From Tamarix chinensis (lineage: Eukaryota; Streptophyta; Magnoliopsida; Caryophyllales; Tamaricaceae), in contig CM060175.1 in NCBI GenBank assembly GCA_030549775.1, positions 66,143,245-66,207,244 of the forward strand: a stretch of 64,000 nt of DNA, read 5' to 3'. The notes beneath the pieces are model-generated. The model ran no database searches and was not told where the DNA came from. It saw only the letters and a program-made list of their open reading frames with translations. This document shows, in pieces, positions 1 to 10,665 of the stretch. Numbering within the stretch: the stretch's first letter is position 1; every line of letters starts with the position of its first letter. The translations under genes were made by a program, and so were the position numbers.

Positions 1-1081
1 TTCCCCGAACCACTTGTTCGCAAGTTCTCCTTCTCTTTTTTTTTCTTTTTTCCTGGACCGAACGACCCTTCATCTTCCCTGCTCCTCCCCCACGCAAACC
101 TGCAACCCTACAACACCTCGCACTCCAGCCTACCACCACCATTCCAGCCCTCTCAACCTAGGGCATCCACCACCACCTCAATCACCCTCTCATTCCCTCT
201 CTTCTATCCTAAGCAACCACCTTTCCGCCTTCTCTTCTCCCTCCACCAGTGCTACCCAGTCACCACCATCCCTAGGTGGTACCCTAACCTCCACAAACCT
301 TAAACACTATTTATGCAAGTGTTATCATTATTATTGTTGTTGTTGTGGTTATTATTATTATGTTATCATTATTATTATTATTATCATTATTATTATTAAA
401 TCGAACTTCGGAATATTACTACTAATATTATTATTATTAATGGTCGAAACCTTATCATCATCATCATCACCATCATCATCATCATTATTATTATTGTAAA
501 TATTAGAACCCTTATATTATTATGACCATTTCGATTATTATTATGGCTAGTATTATTCTTAACATTGTTATTATTATTGTTACTATTACTATCATTATTA
601 TTATTATCATCATTACTATCACTACTAGCATTATTATCAATATCATTATTGTCACAAATATAGTATTACTAATATCATTATTATTATTACTAAAATTTGG
701 GTTGTTATTAGTATTATCACTACAACTATTATTATTAGTAGTAGTAATATTAAACTATTATCTTTAATAATATATATATTACTATAAATACTTTAACATG
801 AACCGATATATTTACTAAGACCTATTTTGATTAGTAGTAACATGATTAGCTACCTTAAGAATAATAACCCTACTTTTACTTATGAAACTACTACTATCAT
901 TATTAGCCCTAATAGTAGGCTATGATAAGGGTAAGGTAGGAAATAATGATAATTTTGGTAAGAGGGAAGTTAACCCTTAGCATTTCCCTCTTATAGCTGA
1001 ATCCAGTCAAAACCCTAAGGAGGCATAGGAGCATGCTCCAAGACCGGTGTCGTATTAGGTAAGGATGTAGCTAAGACCAGT
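1..1081 (-). mobile_element. Element B, left part (large LTR-like repeat, reverse, split by A)
   Basis: Read on the minus strand this stretch continues the element whose outer end is at 8068. Positions 960-1081 are the reverse-complement counterpart of 2940-3080 in element A: both share the blocks around TATAAAAGGGAAAT and GGTAAGGATGTAGCTAAGACC. The homology breaks exactly where element A starts and resumes at 5410, so B was one unit before A landed in it. The first ~300 bases are pyrimidine-rich, the complement of the G-rich zone of A and D. The distal end of B lies left of the window. No protein-coding gene is seen; the serine/proline-rich frame at 14-499 is low-complexity. Confidence 0.75.
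313..770. repeat. Compound (TTA/TCA)n trinucleotide array in element B
   Basis: About 450 bases made almost entirely of TTA, TCA, TTG and related trinucleotides (complement TAA/TGA/CAA). It occupies the same relative place as the array at 3237-4130 in element A and the array at 12595-12980 in element D. Frames through it give poly-Ile/Leu and are not genes. Confidence 0.85.
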
Positions 1082-1784
1082 TGTAACACCCCCAAATTTA
1101 CTACTGAAAAATTTTGTTTAATTTAAGAGAGTTTAACGGAAACAAAAAGATAAAACTGTAAACTCGGGGGCATTACCACCACACTTAGTACCTGATCGGT
1201 TCACTCCTACCGTATCGGTACTAAGTGCTAAGGCTAAATAAGATTAATCATCAAATACGAATCGTTAATAAAACACCAGTCCTTAGTAAAAACACAAGTC
1301 ATACAGAATCAGAGTGCGGAAATCAAAAGTTACAATCCAAAAGTACAATTTAAAGTTCCAAATGTCTGAAACATTTTACACCAGAAATAAACTAAATATA
1401 AAGATATAGAAAAGATAAGGTGGACGATAGACTCCGACCACATCACTATCGACCCCCAAGTTAGGTACAGGCTCAACTCTCGTTCCCGTTTGATGCCTCT
1501 TAAGCATCGTAGGCATTGAAGATAGAATCACCAACCTGCACTAAATCAGAGGGGCCTTCTGCTCATGGGAATGAGCAGCACCCATGAAACAGATGGTTAG
1601 TACGCTACGTATTGAGTAAGGTAACCGTATAACTAAGGCCAACACATAAGAACACATAACATAATCACAATCACATGATAACACATAGTTTCTTGGGTAA
1701 ATAAAGGTCCACATTGTTTATTTATTCTCTGGGTAAAACTCGTTTCACACCATAATTCTTATCAATCCATGCGAGTATAGGAAC

Positions 1785-2125
1785 CCCACTATTATAACCG
1801 GTGGATCGGTCACTTACAGGGCAAAACGCACCTGACCACTATCATACGCTGGTGGATCGGTCTCCAAGGCAAAACTCTCTTGGCTACTATTATGCCGGTG
1901 GATCGGTCTGGCCCCACTCTCATGGTGTTCCACTGTAAGTGCTTAGTATCTTTTACGTGTATTAATAAATTAAGGTTTGGTTTACTGAGCTTGGGATCCC
2001 CCACTATTATTGCCGGTGGGCTGGTTACTTGCGGGACGATGTCCACACCACTATTATTCACCGGTGGATTGGTCACTTATAGGGTAAAACCCTAACCACT
2101 ATTACTAACCGGTGGATTGGCTGGA
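1785..2125 (+). repeat. Six-copy CCACTATTAT..CCGGTGGATCGG repeat module (A)
   Basis: Six units share ACTATTAT followed by two to four bases and CCGGTGGATYGGTC or a close variant. They fall into two groups of three (near 1785, 1837, 1888 and near 2002, 2052, 2099), separated by a shared spacer that holds CTCATGGTGTTCCACTGTAAGT and GAGCTTGGGATCCC. The same 3+3 layout recurs in elements D and F. Confidence 0.8.
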
Positions 2126-3236
2126 CCCGGCTCAATAATCTTCCACTTTACATGATTAGTATTTTACCGTATCTTATTCGATAGATTCCGCCCTAGACAT
2201 GCATGGCTAACTCCAGCTATACATATCCTTCTAAGAGGGCTCGTCCCATGTCTTGAGACCTTTGTGCCTCCTAACTCACCCCGACATCCTTCCCTTAACC
2301 CGCCTCCTTATACCGGGAACCCGACTCCTAATTGTGTGGGCCCAAGCCCACCACCTTATACCCCAAAGTCCACTCACCGCTTTCCTCTAGGGTTTTCTCC
2401 AAAAACCCTAACCTAGGCCTATGTGGCCCATCCTTTTCTACCTTGTACAATCCAGACTATTTTTTCACCCCTACACATCACGACCCTTCAGTTCCACCCT
2501 CACTTTATGCCCACATACTATTTTTCGCCTGAAGCCCTCAAACACCCAAACGATACTTCTATTACCTTCCTCATACCCTGAGGCAACTTTCCATACATAA
2601 AGTTTTCTCCCATGTGGACTCTAACCAACCCATGCAAACACTAGTTCCTCCTATACCTCCATTAGCCAACTTGCTTCCCTTTGGCTATCTTTCTTTCCTA
2701 TTTTTCTTTTTTATGCCCCCAACCCACATCACCACATCAAATACCCTAGCATGCATGTCCTAAGGCCACATCATATCACAACTTGTAGCATATGCATATT
2801 AATACATAACAGAAGAGGTCGCATGGACGTACCTTGGTTCCAAGTCGCCCTACATAAAACAAGTAAGATAACAGCATATAGAACACGACATATAATCATA
2901 CGAGACATCCAAGACAAGTAAGACACATAACACACAAGCGGTCTTAGCTACACCCTTACCTAAATCGGTGCCGGGCTTAGAGCAGGCTCCTACGCCTCTT
3001 AGGGGTTTTGACTCTCTTCACCTATAAAAGGGAAATACTATGGGTTAATCCTCCTACCGGAATTACCATAATTTCCTATCTTACCCCTATCATAGCCTAA
3101 TACTAAGGCTAATATTAATAATAGTAGTTTATAATTAAAAGGTAGGATAATTATTATTCTCAAGATAGTTAATCGAATCACTACTAATGAAAGTAGGTCT
3201 TAGTAATACTCGTAGTATTAAAGTAAGGGTTTCAAT

Positions 3237-3333
3237 ATTACTAATAACAACATTATTAATAATACAAATAATAATAATAAGAATACTAGTAATAATAATA
3301 ATGTTAATAATGATGATATTAATAATCGAAATC

Positions 3334-3368
<35 letters not shown>

Positions 3369-3561
3369 TGTAGTAATAATAACAACCTTAACCATGATAA
3401 TAATAATAATAATAATGGTAATGATAATAATAATAGTAATAATACTAATAATAATAAGAAGACTAAAAAAAATAATAGAGATAATAACAATGATAATAAT
3501 AGTTAGAGTAATAAACATAATAAACATAATAATAATAATAATAATAATAATAGTAATAGTA

Positions 3562-3592
<31 letters not shown>

Positions 3593-3654
3593 TAGTAATT
3601 GTAATAGTAATAGTAATAATGATAATGGTAATAATAATAATAATAATAATAGTG

Positions 3655-3703
<49 letters not shown>

Positions 3704-3718
3704 CAACAATAGAGAAAA

Positions 3719-3759
<41 letters not shown>

Positions 3760-3824
3760 ATAGTAATAATAATAATAACAATAACAATAACAATAATAAT
3801 AGGAATAATAATAATAATAATAAT

Positions 3825-3855
<31 letters not shown>

Positions 3856-3915
3856 ATAATAATGATGATGATAATAGTAGTGGCAATAATAATAACAATA
3901 AGGATAATAATAGTG

Positions 3916-3948
<33 letters not shown>

Positions 3949-4130
3949 GTAATAATAATAACACAACCAGTTTTTAGTCTAAATTAATATCATTAACTAC
4001 AAATTCTTTGGAATAACGTTAGGACATAATAGTAGTAGTAGTAGTAGTAGTAATAGTAATAATAATAATATTATTATTAATGATAATGATAATAATCATC
4101 ATCATAATAACACTAATAATAATATTTAAT
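3237..4130. repeat. Long compound TAA/TAG/CAA trinucleotide array in element A
   Basis: Nearly 900 bases of interspersed TAA, TAG, TGA and CAA trinucleotides, with pure runs such as GTA repeats near 3341-3369 and 3720-3759 and CAA repeats near 3826-3852. It is open in several frames on both strands only because of the three-base period. The poly-Ile, poly-Tyr and poly-Leu frames are not proteins. Confidence 0.9.
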
Positions 4131-4593
4131 AATATTAAAAATCATTAACACATTTTATATACAGGGTTTAGGGGTTAAGGAGTTGGGAGACAACCTAAGC
4201 TAGGTGTTGGAGCCGGTAGTGGCGGAGGAAGGAAGAAGTGGAGGCTAAGGGAGAGGTAAGTAGGGGGAAATGGAGGTGTGGGGAGGTAGGGCAAGGTTTC
4301 CTGGTTGTTTTGGGAGGTAAAGGCGATGCTGCAAGTGGCGGAACCAGTGGCACGGGGTCGAAGGGTGCTGTTCGAGAAGGCAATTTTGTACGGCTGGGGT
4401 GGCTCGTGCAGGGTAGGGCAAGGAAGGCTGGTGGCTGGGTTGTGTAGAGGATGGTGCAGGGAGCGTTTTAGTAGCCAGAGTGGGCGGCTAAGATGGCCGA
4501 CGGCGGAGGAATTACTGGCTAAATAGGTGGTGGCGCGCGTTTTGATTTTCTGGGCTGCCAAAATCAAAACCCGATTATGGTAGCCTCTGGGTC

Positions 4594-4601
4594 TATTTAT
4601 A
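4594..4601 (+). promoter_or_regulatory. TATA box in the G-rich zone of element A
   Basis: TATTTATA follows a G-rich stretch and is followed 10-30 bases on by GGGGAAAAC and an AAAGAGG-like block. The same TATTTATAGGT plus GGGGAAAACGACGAAG arrangement is found in element D at 13635. Conservation of the box and its downstream context between copies suggests a Pol II promoter at the U3/R border of an LTR. Activity is inferred only. Confidence 0.5.
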
Positions 4602-5409
4602 GGTCGATCGGAAGGGGAAAACAACAAAGAGGAGTGGGAGAGTAGAGGGGCAGGGTTATAGGTCTCTGTCCGACGAGAATGGCCAGCACAGGTCTGTGTG
4701 TGCAGACTATGCTTTGTCAGGGAGAGAAGGATGGTGTGTAGGAGAGGGGAGGGATGGTCCTGTCGAAATGGCAAGGAAGTCAATGGGGAAGAGAGGGGAG
4801 GAATGGACGGTGTGGTTGGTGCAAGCTTTTTCGGCACTGATTTCGGGCTGCAGGCGTCCGGAGGTTGAAGACGAAGTGGGAGGGGGTTGGACCAACGGTC
4901 CAAGGGAAAGAAGAAAGAAAGAAAAAAAGAAGAGGTCAAACCGGCTGGGAGAGGGGAGGAGTGGCGTAGGGAGTTGGGCCGCGCAGGGGGAGGGAGAAGT
5001 TGGGCCAACGGGCCAGCCCAGGTCGGGGGAAAAAAGAGAAAAAAGGAAGAGAAGGAAAAGAAGGAAAAAGGAAAAAAAAGAGGGGGGGAAAGGAAAAAAG
5101 AAAGAAAAATGTGGATTAGCTTAATCAATATATTTTGGATAGTTTGGGATATTTAATAAAATATAAATATTAAAATAATAATTAATTTCTCTTTTTAGGC
5201 TAATTTAGGAATTTTGAAAGAATTTCCTTAAATTCCATTTTAATTAGAAAAATGCTCAAAATTTTCCTATTTAAAATTATTTATAAATTTCCCCTAGATT
5301 TACCTTAATTAATTCCCTCTTATTTTAATAAAAGTAGTTTATTTAATTAATTTTCTAATAATTTCTTATTTGGTCATGATTCCCTAAATTAGGGTTTTGG
5401 GGTATTTTA

Positions 5410-8068
5410 CCAGCTATGTGTGTGTTATGTACCTTGTATGCCATGTGGTATTTTATATTGTGTACTTTATGATTATTATGACTATTTACTTGTAGTGTAG
5501 CTTGGAGTTGATGCATTCTTATGTAACTCCCTTATGACATGTGTAGAATTATATATATATATATATATGTTGTGCTTATGATGTTATATGATGTGACTCT
5601 AGGACATGCATGTTAGGATGTTTAATAATATGATATGGGTGAAAGGATGAAAAGGGAAAAAGGGAAAGTGAGTTGACAAAAGGGATATGAGATTGACCTA
5701 ATTATCTCATGATCCATGAGGTGGTAAATAAAAGGAAATTATGAACAAAATAAAAGAGTGGAGTGAACCTTGCATGGAAATTTCTAGGGTTAGCATAGGA
5801 TGGAATGAGTTTGCATGGAAATGATCCTTACATGATAAAATTTGTCTTGGGGTGTAAGGTAAGGGAAGATTTTTTGGAGTGATTGGAGAATTTAGTTGAA
5901 TAATAGTACGTAGGTTGGTATAAAGGGGCATAGGAAACCTGGCTAGGGTTTGGGAGGAAAACCCTAGTTGGAGGCAGTCATGAAAGTAAAAAATAATTGA
6001 GGGTGAGTGGAATATAGGATACGAGTGAAAGAATATCATATGTAGGGTGATTATGGGTGTCATAGGAAGGAAAGGATGGTAGGTGAGTAATGGAGAGGTG
6101 ACATATGGGAAAGAAATGTGTTAGGGTTTGGAGTGACCAACTAAGGTTTCATGGTCATATGTGTATTTGGGGAGTAAAGTGAAGTGATTGAGGTTGAATC
6201 TAAGTAAGATGATGTGTTGGGTGATAAAGGGACTTTGGTTGGGAGAGACAGAGGAAGGATGGGTCGCATAGTTCTAATTAGGGTTTCAGGAGAAAATCAT
6301 AGGGGATGATAGTGAGTGGACTTGGATGGCATAAGGTAGTGGGCCTTGACCCACACACTTAAGAGTTGGGCTTCTAGTGTGAGTAAGTGGAAGAGGGAAA
6401 GGATGTCGGGGTGTGTTAGGAGGTGCATAATTCTCAAGATATGGGAGGGGCCATCTTGGGAGAATAAGAGTAAACGGATTGTGACGTATATGTGTAGGGT
6501 GAAAACTTACTGAATAAGACACCGTAAGACACTAATCATTTAAAGCGGAAGATTATTGAGTCGGGCCCAAACCGATCCACCGGCATCATAGTGGTTAAGT
6601 GCCTAGAGATGGCAACAGGGAGGGTCGGGGATAGGGACCCCAACCCTATTCCTAACCCTATGCTCGATTTTTTTTATCAGGGATTTCCCAACCCGATCTA
6701 TTTTCCGACCTTAAAACCTGACCCTATCCCCAAAACTGGACTTTATACTCAATCCCAGATCCCATCCCCAATCCTCAAGCCTTTTTTTTATATTATACTT
6801 TTAATTTATATTCTACAAAAAATTATATATATATATATATATATAATATTTAAAAAAAATTGGGGCGGGTTCGGGGATGGGGACCCCAAACCCGTCCCCG
6901 GCTCGTCCCTAAAAAATCCCCGTTAAGAATCTCTGAACCCAAACCTAATCCCCAAATTTTCTCCTCGAACCGAATGCGGAATCCCCGATGGGGGCCCAAA
7001 CCTATGGGAAAAATTACCATCCCTACAGGTACTGGGGTGCTCTGAAAACCAATCCATCGGTATATAATAGTGGTCAGGAGCGTTCTACCCTGTATACTTC
7101 CGATCCACCGGCTATAATAGTGGGGGATCCCGAGCTCAATAAACCAAACTCTAAGTTACAATAATTCATGGGAAAGACACTAAGTAATTATAGTGAAACA
7201 CTATGAGAGTCGGGGCCAGACTAATCCATTGGCATAATAGTGGCTAGGAGTACTTTACCCTGGAGACCGATCCACTGACAATAATAGTGGTTAGGAGCAT
7301 TCTGCCCTATACATTTTTTGATCCACTAGCCATAATAGTGGGGTTCCTGCACTCACATGGATTGATAAAGAGTATAGTGTGAAATGAGTATATTGATCAG
7401 AGATCTAAAGAATAAGTTTATCTATACTATAGCTTAGCCTTTATTATTTATATTGTTTGTATGTTATCTATATGATCATGTTTGTATTATATGCCTTCTA
7501 TGTTTGGCCTTAGCTGCATCGTCACCGTACTCGGTATGTAGCGTATTGACAACCCATTTCATGGGTGCTACTCATTCCCACGAGCAGAGGGCCCACATGA
7601 GTTTGTGCTGGTAGGAGATGCTATTTTCAATGCCTGCGATATTTACAAGACACTTGGTGGAACTGAAAGTTGAGCTTAGACTTCGCTTGGGACTGAGAGC
7701 GACTTGGTCGAATTTCCTTTTATTGTTCATTTACCTTGTATCGGTTTATTTCAATTTTGTTTTATTATGTTATACCTTTTACCCCTTTGGGAACTTTAAT
7801 TATGCACTCTTGGATTGTAAACTCTTTTACGTGTACTCTGATTTTCGTATTATGAACAATTTAGTTCTTCTATAAGATCTTGTTTTAAGTTTAACTCATG
7901 ATTGGCGATAATTTTTCTTTAGCCTTGTGGTTAGTACGAGACTGGCCAGGGGCCGAGCTTTTACTGATCATGGCTGTAATATCCCCGAAATTCACAGTTT
8001 TTTTTTGCTTCTGTTGTATCTTTTAATAAAAATAAAATTTTCTAGTAGTGAATTTTGGGGGTGTTATA
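5410..8068 (-). mobile_element. Element B, right part (LTR-like repeat, reverse)
   Basis: On the minus strand this begins at 8068 with TATAACACCCCC (TGTAACACCCCC in the family) and ACTACTAGAAAATTTT. It then runs through the GGGAATGAGTAGCACCCAT block (7563-7600) and the CCGGTGGATCGG repeats (6560-7345) in the order seen in A. It breaks at 5410 where element A was inserted and continues at 1081. A hAT-like MITE (6604-7025) interrupts the repeat module. TA microsatellites occur at 5551-5568 and 6822-6844. Confidence 0.75.
6604..7025. mobile_element. hAT-like MITE inside element B
   Basis: Terminal inverted repeats TAGAGATGG..AAC and ACCATCCCTA bound a 422-bp unit full of GGGGATGGGGACCCC-type palindromic blocks around an AT core. 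The flanks TAAGTGCC (6596-6603) and CAGGTACT (7026-7033) differ at four of eight places, all transitions, consistent with an old 8-bp duplication. It sits inside one CCGGTGGATCGG unit of B, so it is younger than B. It has no coding capacity. Confidence 0.7.
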
Positions 8069-8448
8069 GTTTCATCCACATTCTTTATTTCACTTTTACA
8101 TTATGTCTTTTAAATAAAAATTTTAAAGTTGAGAAAAATGGGGGTTTAACGTTAAGAATCAAAGGGAACAAGGAGGAGGAAAGTAGCAAACTAGAAGGGA
8201 AGGATAATGGAGAAGAGAAGGATAAGAGAGAGGGAAATGCTTAATAGGGGAGAAAGGAAGGGAAAATATGACATCCAAATTGTAAGGATACTTGGGGTTT
8301 AAGTGTGTTAGGAGACATAAGTATTAAGTACTCTTTTGGAAGATATGTTGTGAAAATATCAAGCCAAATGGCACATGGAGGGTGGTGCCACTTATAGAGT
8401 CCCACAAGGTGATTCACACTTATTCTCATCATAAATGAGACAACAAGT
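8069..8448. other. Unassigned spacer between elements B and C
   Basis: 380 bases, purine-rich from 8150 to 8275. No gene, RNA or known repeat end is recognised. It ends in ACAAG, the left copy of the target duplication of element C. Confidence 0.6.
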
Positions 8449-10313
8449 GTAACACCCCAAATTTTACTACCGAAAATTTTCAATTTACACTAGAAGCATA
8501 TAATCAAAATATTGGGTGTTACCGCCAAAATTGACATAAGCCTGGTTTATTATATCATACCCACATCAATCACAAGGCTAAAACTGGTCATATTAAAATA
8601 AGGTAATTAAAATAAGAGAAGCTTTATAAATACAAACATTAGTTTGGAGGTTAACTTCGGAATACACTAACAAAATACAACAAAAGGGATACCATGGATT
8701 GAAGAGTCCATAAGTTATCTGGGTAAAACATCATTCAGATAATATGAATCTCTAACTAGACACCCAATACAGATAAAAGTCACTCCTCCCACACAATACA
8801 TCAAAAGTAGCAAAATCATTCTATCGATCATCAAAGACCTACATAAAGACATCGGGGACATCTACTCATGGGAATGAGTAACACCCATAAAAAGAATAGT
8901 CAGTACACCACTCACTAAGTAAGGTAACAATAATATCAAGTCAGGGATACATACAAATATATGCATTCATAGCATATGATAAGTACACATATAATTTACA
9001 AAAAGTCTCATAAGGTAGATACTGATCTAAGCCTCTTTATTAGATATAACCATTTTCATTATTTTTTATTTACGTTGAGTTCAGAGACTCAACTATTCTT
9101 AAACCAATGGAGTGGTCTAAAGCACATCTCAAGGAAAAAACACCTAAGCCACTATTATCATCTGATTGAACGGATTTGAAAACATCACCTTCTCAAGGCA
9201 AAATGCTCCCAAGCTACTATGATCATCTAGTGGAATGGATATGAAAACATCACCTTGGTCCTGACTCATGTACTCTTCCACTTTAAATCATTAGTGTCTT
9301 ATTCATTAGATTACTCAATTCATATTCTTATTCATGATAAGTATAGGTTCCCCCTATTCTTAATTCCGTGGAATAGACTAAAGCACCTTCTTAGGGACAA
9401 CACACTTGAACCACTATTATCATCTGATTGAACGGATATAAAAAAATCACCTTCTCAGAGAAAAATGATCTTGAGCCACTATTATCATTAGGTGGAACGG
9501 ATATGAAAAAATCACCTTCATAATTGATTCACATATACATATTAAGGTAGGTAAGGCCATCGTAGTTGGCGTAAGCTTGGTTTATTATACTATCCTCACA
9601 TTTAACACCCCCAAATTTACTACTGAAAAATTTCGTTTAAACAAAAAGGTTTAGCGGAAGCGGAAGAATTAAAACCATAAACTTGGGGGTATTACTGCCA
9701 CACTCAGTACCAGACCGGTTCACTCATACCGTTCCGATACTAAGTGCTAAGGCTAAACTAAACAATCGTTAAATCAGAATCATCAAAACATGGGTTCATA
9801 GTCAACATAAATCATTCACGAAAACACAAGTCAACCATAGTTAGAATATCGTTAAGATTACAACTTAAGAGTTCCCTTCCAAAATATGAGGCATAATACA
9901 AATATAGTTAAATAAAGATAAACGAGATTGAGGATAGTAATAAAGTCCGACTGGCTCGCTCTCGGCCCCAACCAAGATAGGCTCAACACTCGGCCCCACC
10001 CGATGCCTCGTAGGTATCGTAGGCATCAAAAACATGGTCTCCTACCTGCACAAGGTCAGATGGGCCCTCTGCTCGTGGGAATGAGCAGCACCCATAAAAC
10101 GGGTGATCAGTACACTACATACTGAGTAAGGTAACAGATGAGCTACGGCCAACACAAACATACAACATAATATACAAGGCACAACACATAGGAGACATGG
10201 AATAACACAAATGGTGTAAGTCCGTAATGGTCCACTCAAACCTCTTTCTAGCATAACCTTGATAATTAGTCATTTCACATTATAGACTTTATTAACCCAT
10301 GCGAGTATGGGAG

Positions 10314-10665
10314 CCCCACTATTATAGCTGGTGGATTGGTCACATATAGGGCAGAACACACCTAACCACTATTATATGCCAGTGGATCAGTCTCCAAGGC
10401 ATAACGCTCCTAGCCACTATTATGCCGGTGGATCGGTCTGGCCCTGACTCTCATGGTGTTCCACTGTAAGTATATAGTATATTTCCCATGATTCAATTAC
10501 AACATATTGTTTGGTTTGTTGAGCTCGGGATCCCCCACTATTATAGCCGGTGGATCGGTCACTTATAAGGCAGAACGCACCTAACCACTATTATATGCCG
10601 GTGGATCGGTCTCCAGGGCACCCCGGCACCTGGCCACTATTATGCCGGTGGATCGGTCTGGGCCC
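10314..10665 (+). repeat. Six-copy CCGGTGGATCGG module (D)
   Basis: Units near 10316, 10368, 10417, 10535, 10585 and 10636 read ACTATTATNNCCGGTGGATCGGTC with small changes. The two groups of three are separated by the same spacer (CTCATGGTGTTCCACTGTAAGT, GAGCTCGGGATCCC) as in A. Within each group the text after the unit cycles in order: CACTTATAAGGCAGAACGC, then CTCCAGGGCA, then CTGG. Confidence 0.85.

Larger units (their letters stand above)
1082..5409 (+). mobile_element. Element A: 4.3-kb LTR-like repeat nested in element B
   Basis: It starts TGTAACACCCCC and ends GGGGTATTTTA, an imperfect inverted version of the start. It is flanked by CCAGT (1077-1081) and CCAGC (5410-5414), a 5-bp target duplication with one mismatch. 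Order inside: imperfect terminal hairpin (1082-1178, AACACCCCCAAATTT facing AAACTCGGGGGCATTA); a conserved block around GGGAATGAGCAGCACCCAT (1567); six CCGGTGGATCGG repeats (1785-2125); a trinucleotide array (3237-4130); a G-rich zone with a TATA box (4175-5105); an AT-rich tail. There is no gag, pol or transposase. TG start, 5-bp duplication and internal TATA box fit a solo LTR of unusual length. The alternative is a non-autonomous element of another class. Confidence 0.7.

Noticed and set aside
3187..3987. Long open frames of poly-Ile, poly-Tyr or poly-Leu on both strands
   Set aside because: They are translations of a trinucleotide array whose period keeps several frames open at once; no start context, domain or codon structure.
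4175..5128. 317-codon minus-strand frame, Pro/Leu/Ser-rich
   Set aside because: It is the complement of the G-rich zone of element A. The corresponding zone of D gives only short broken frames of similar composition, so the protein is not conserved.
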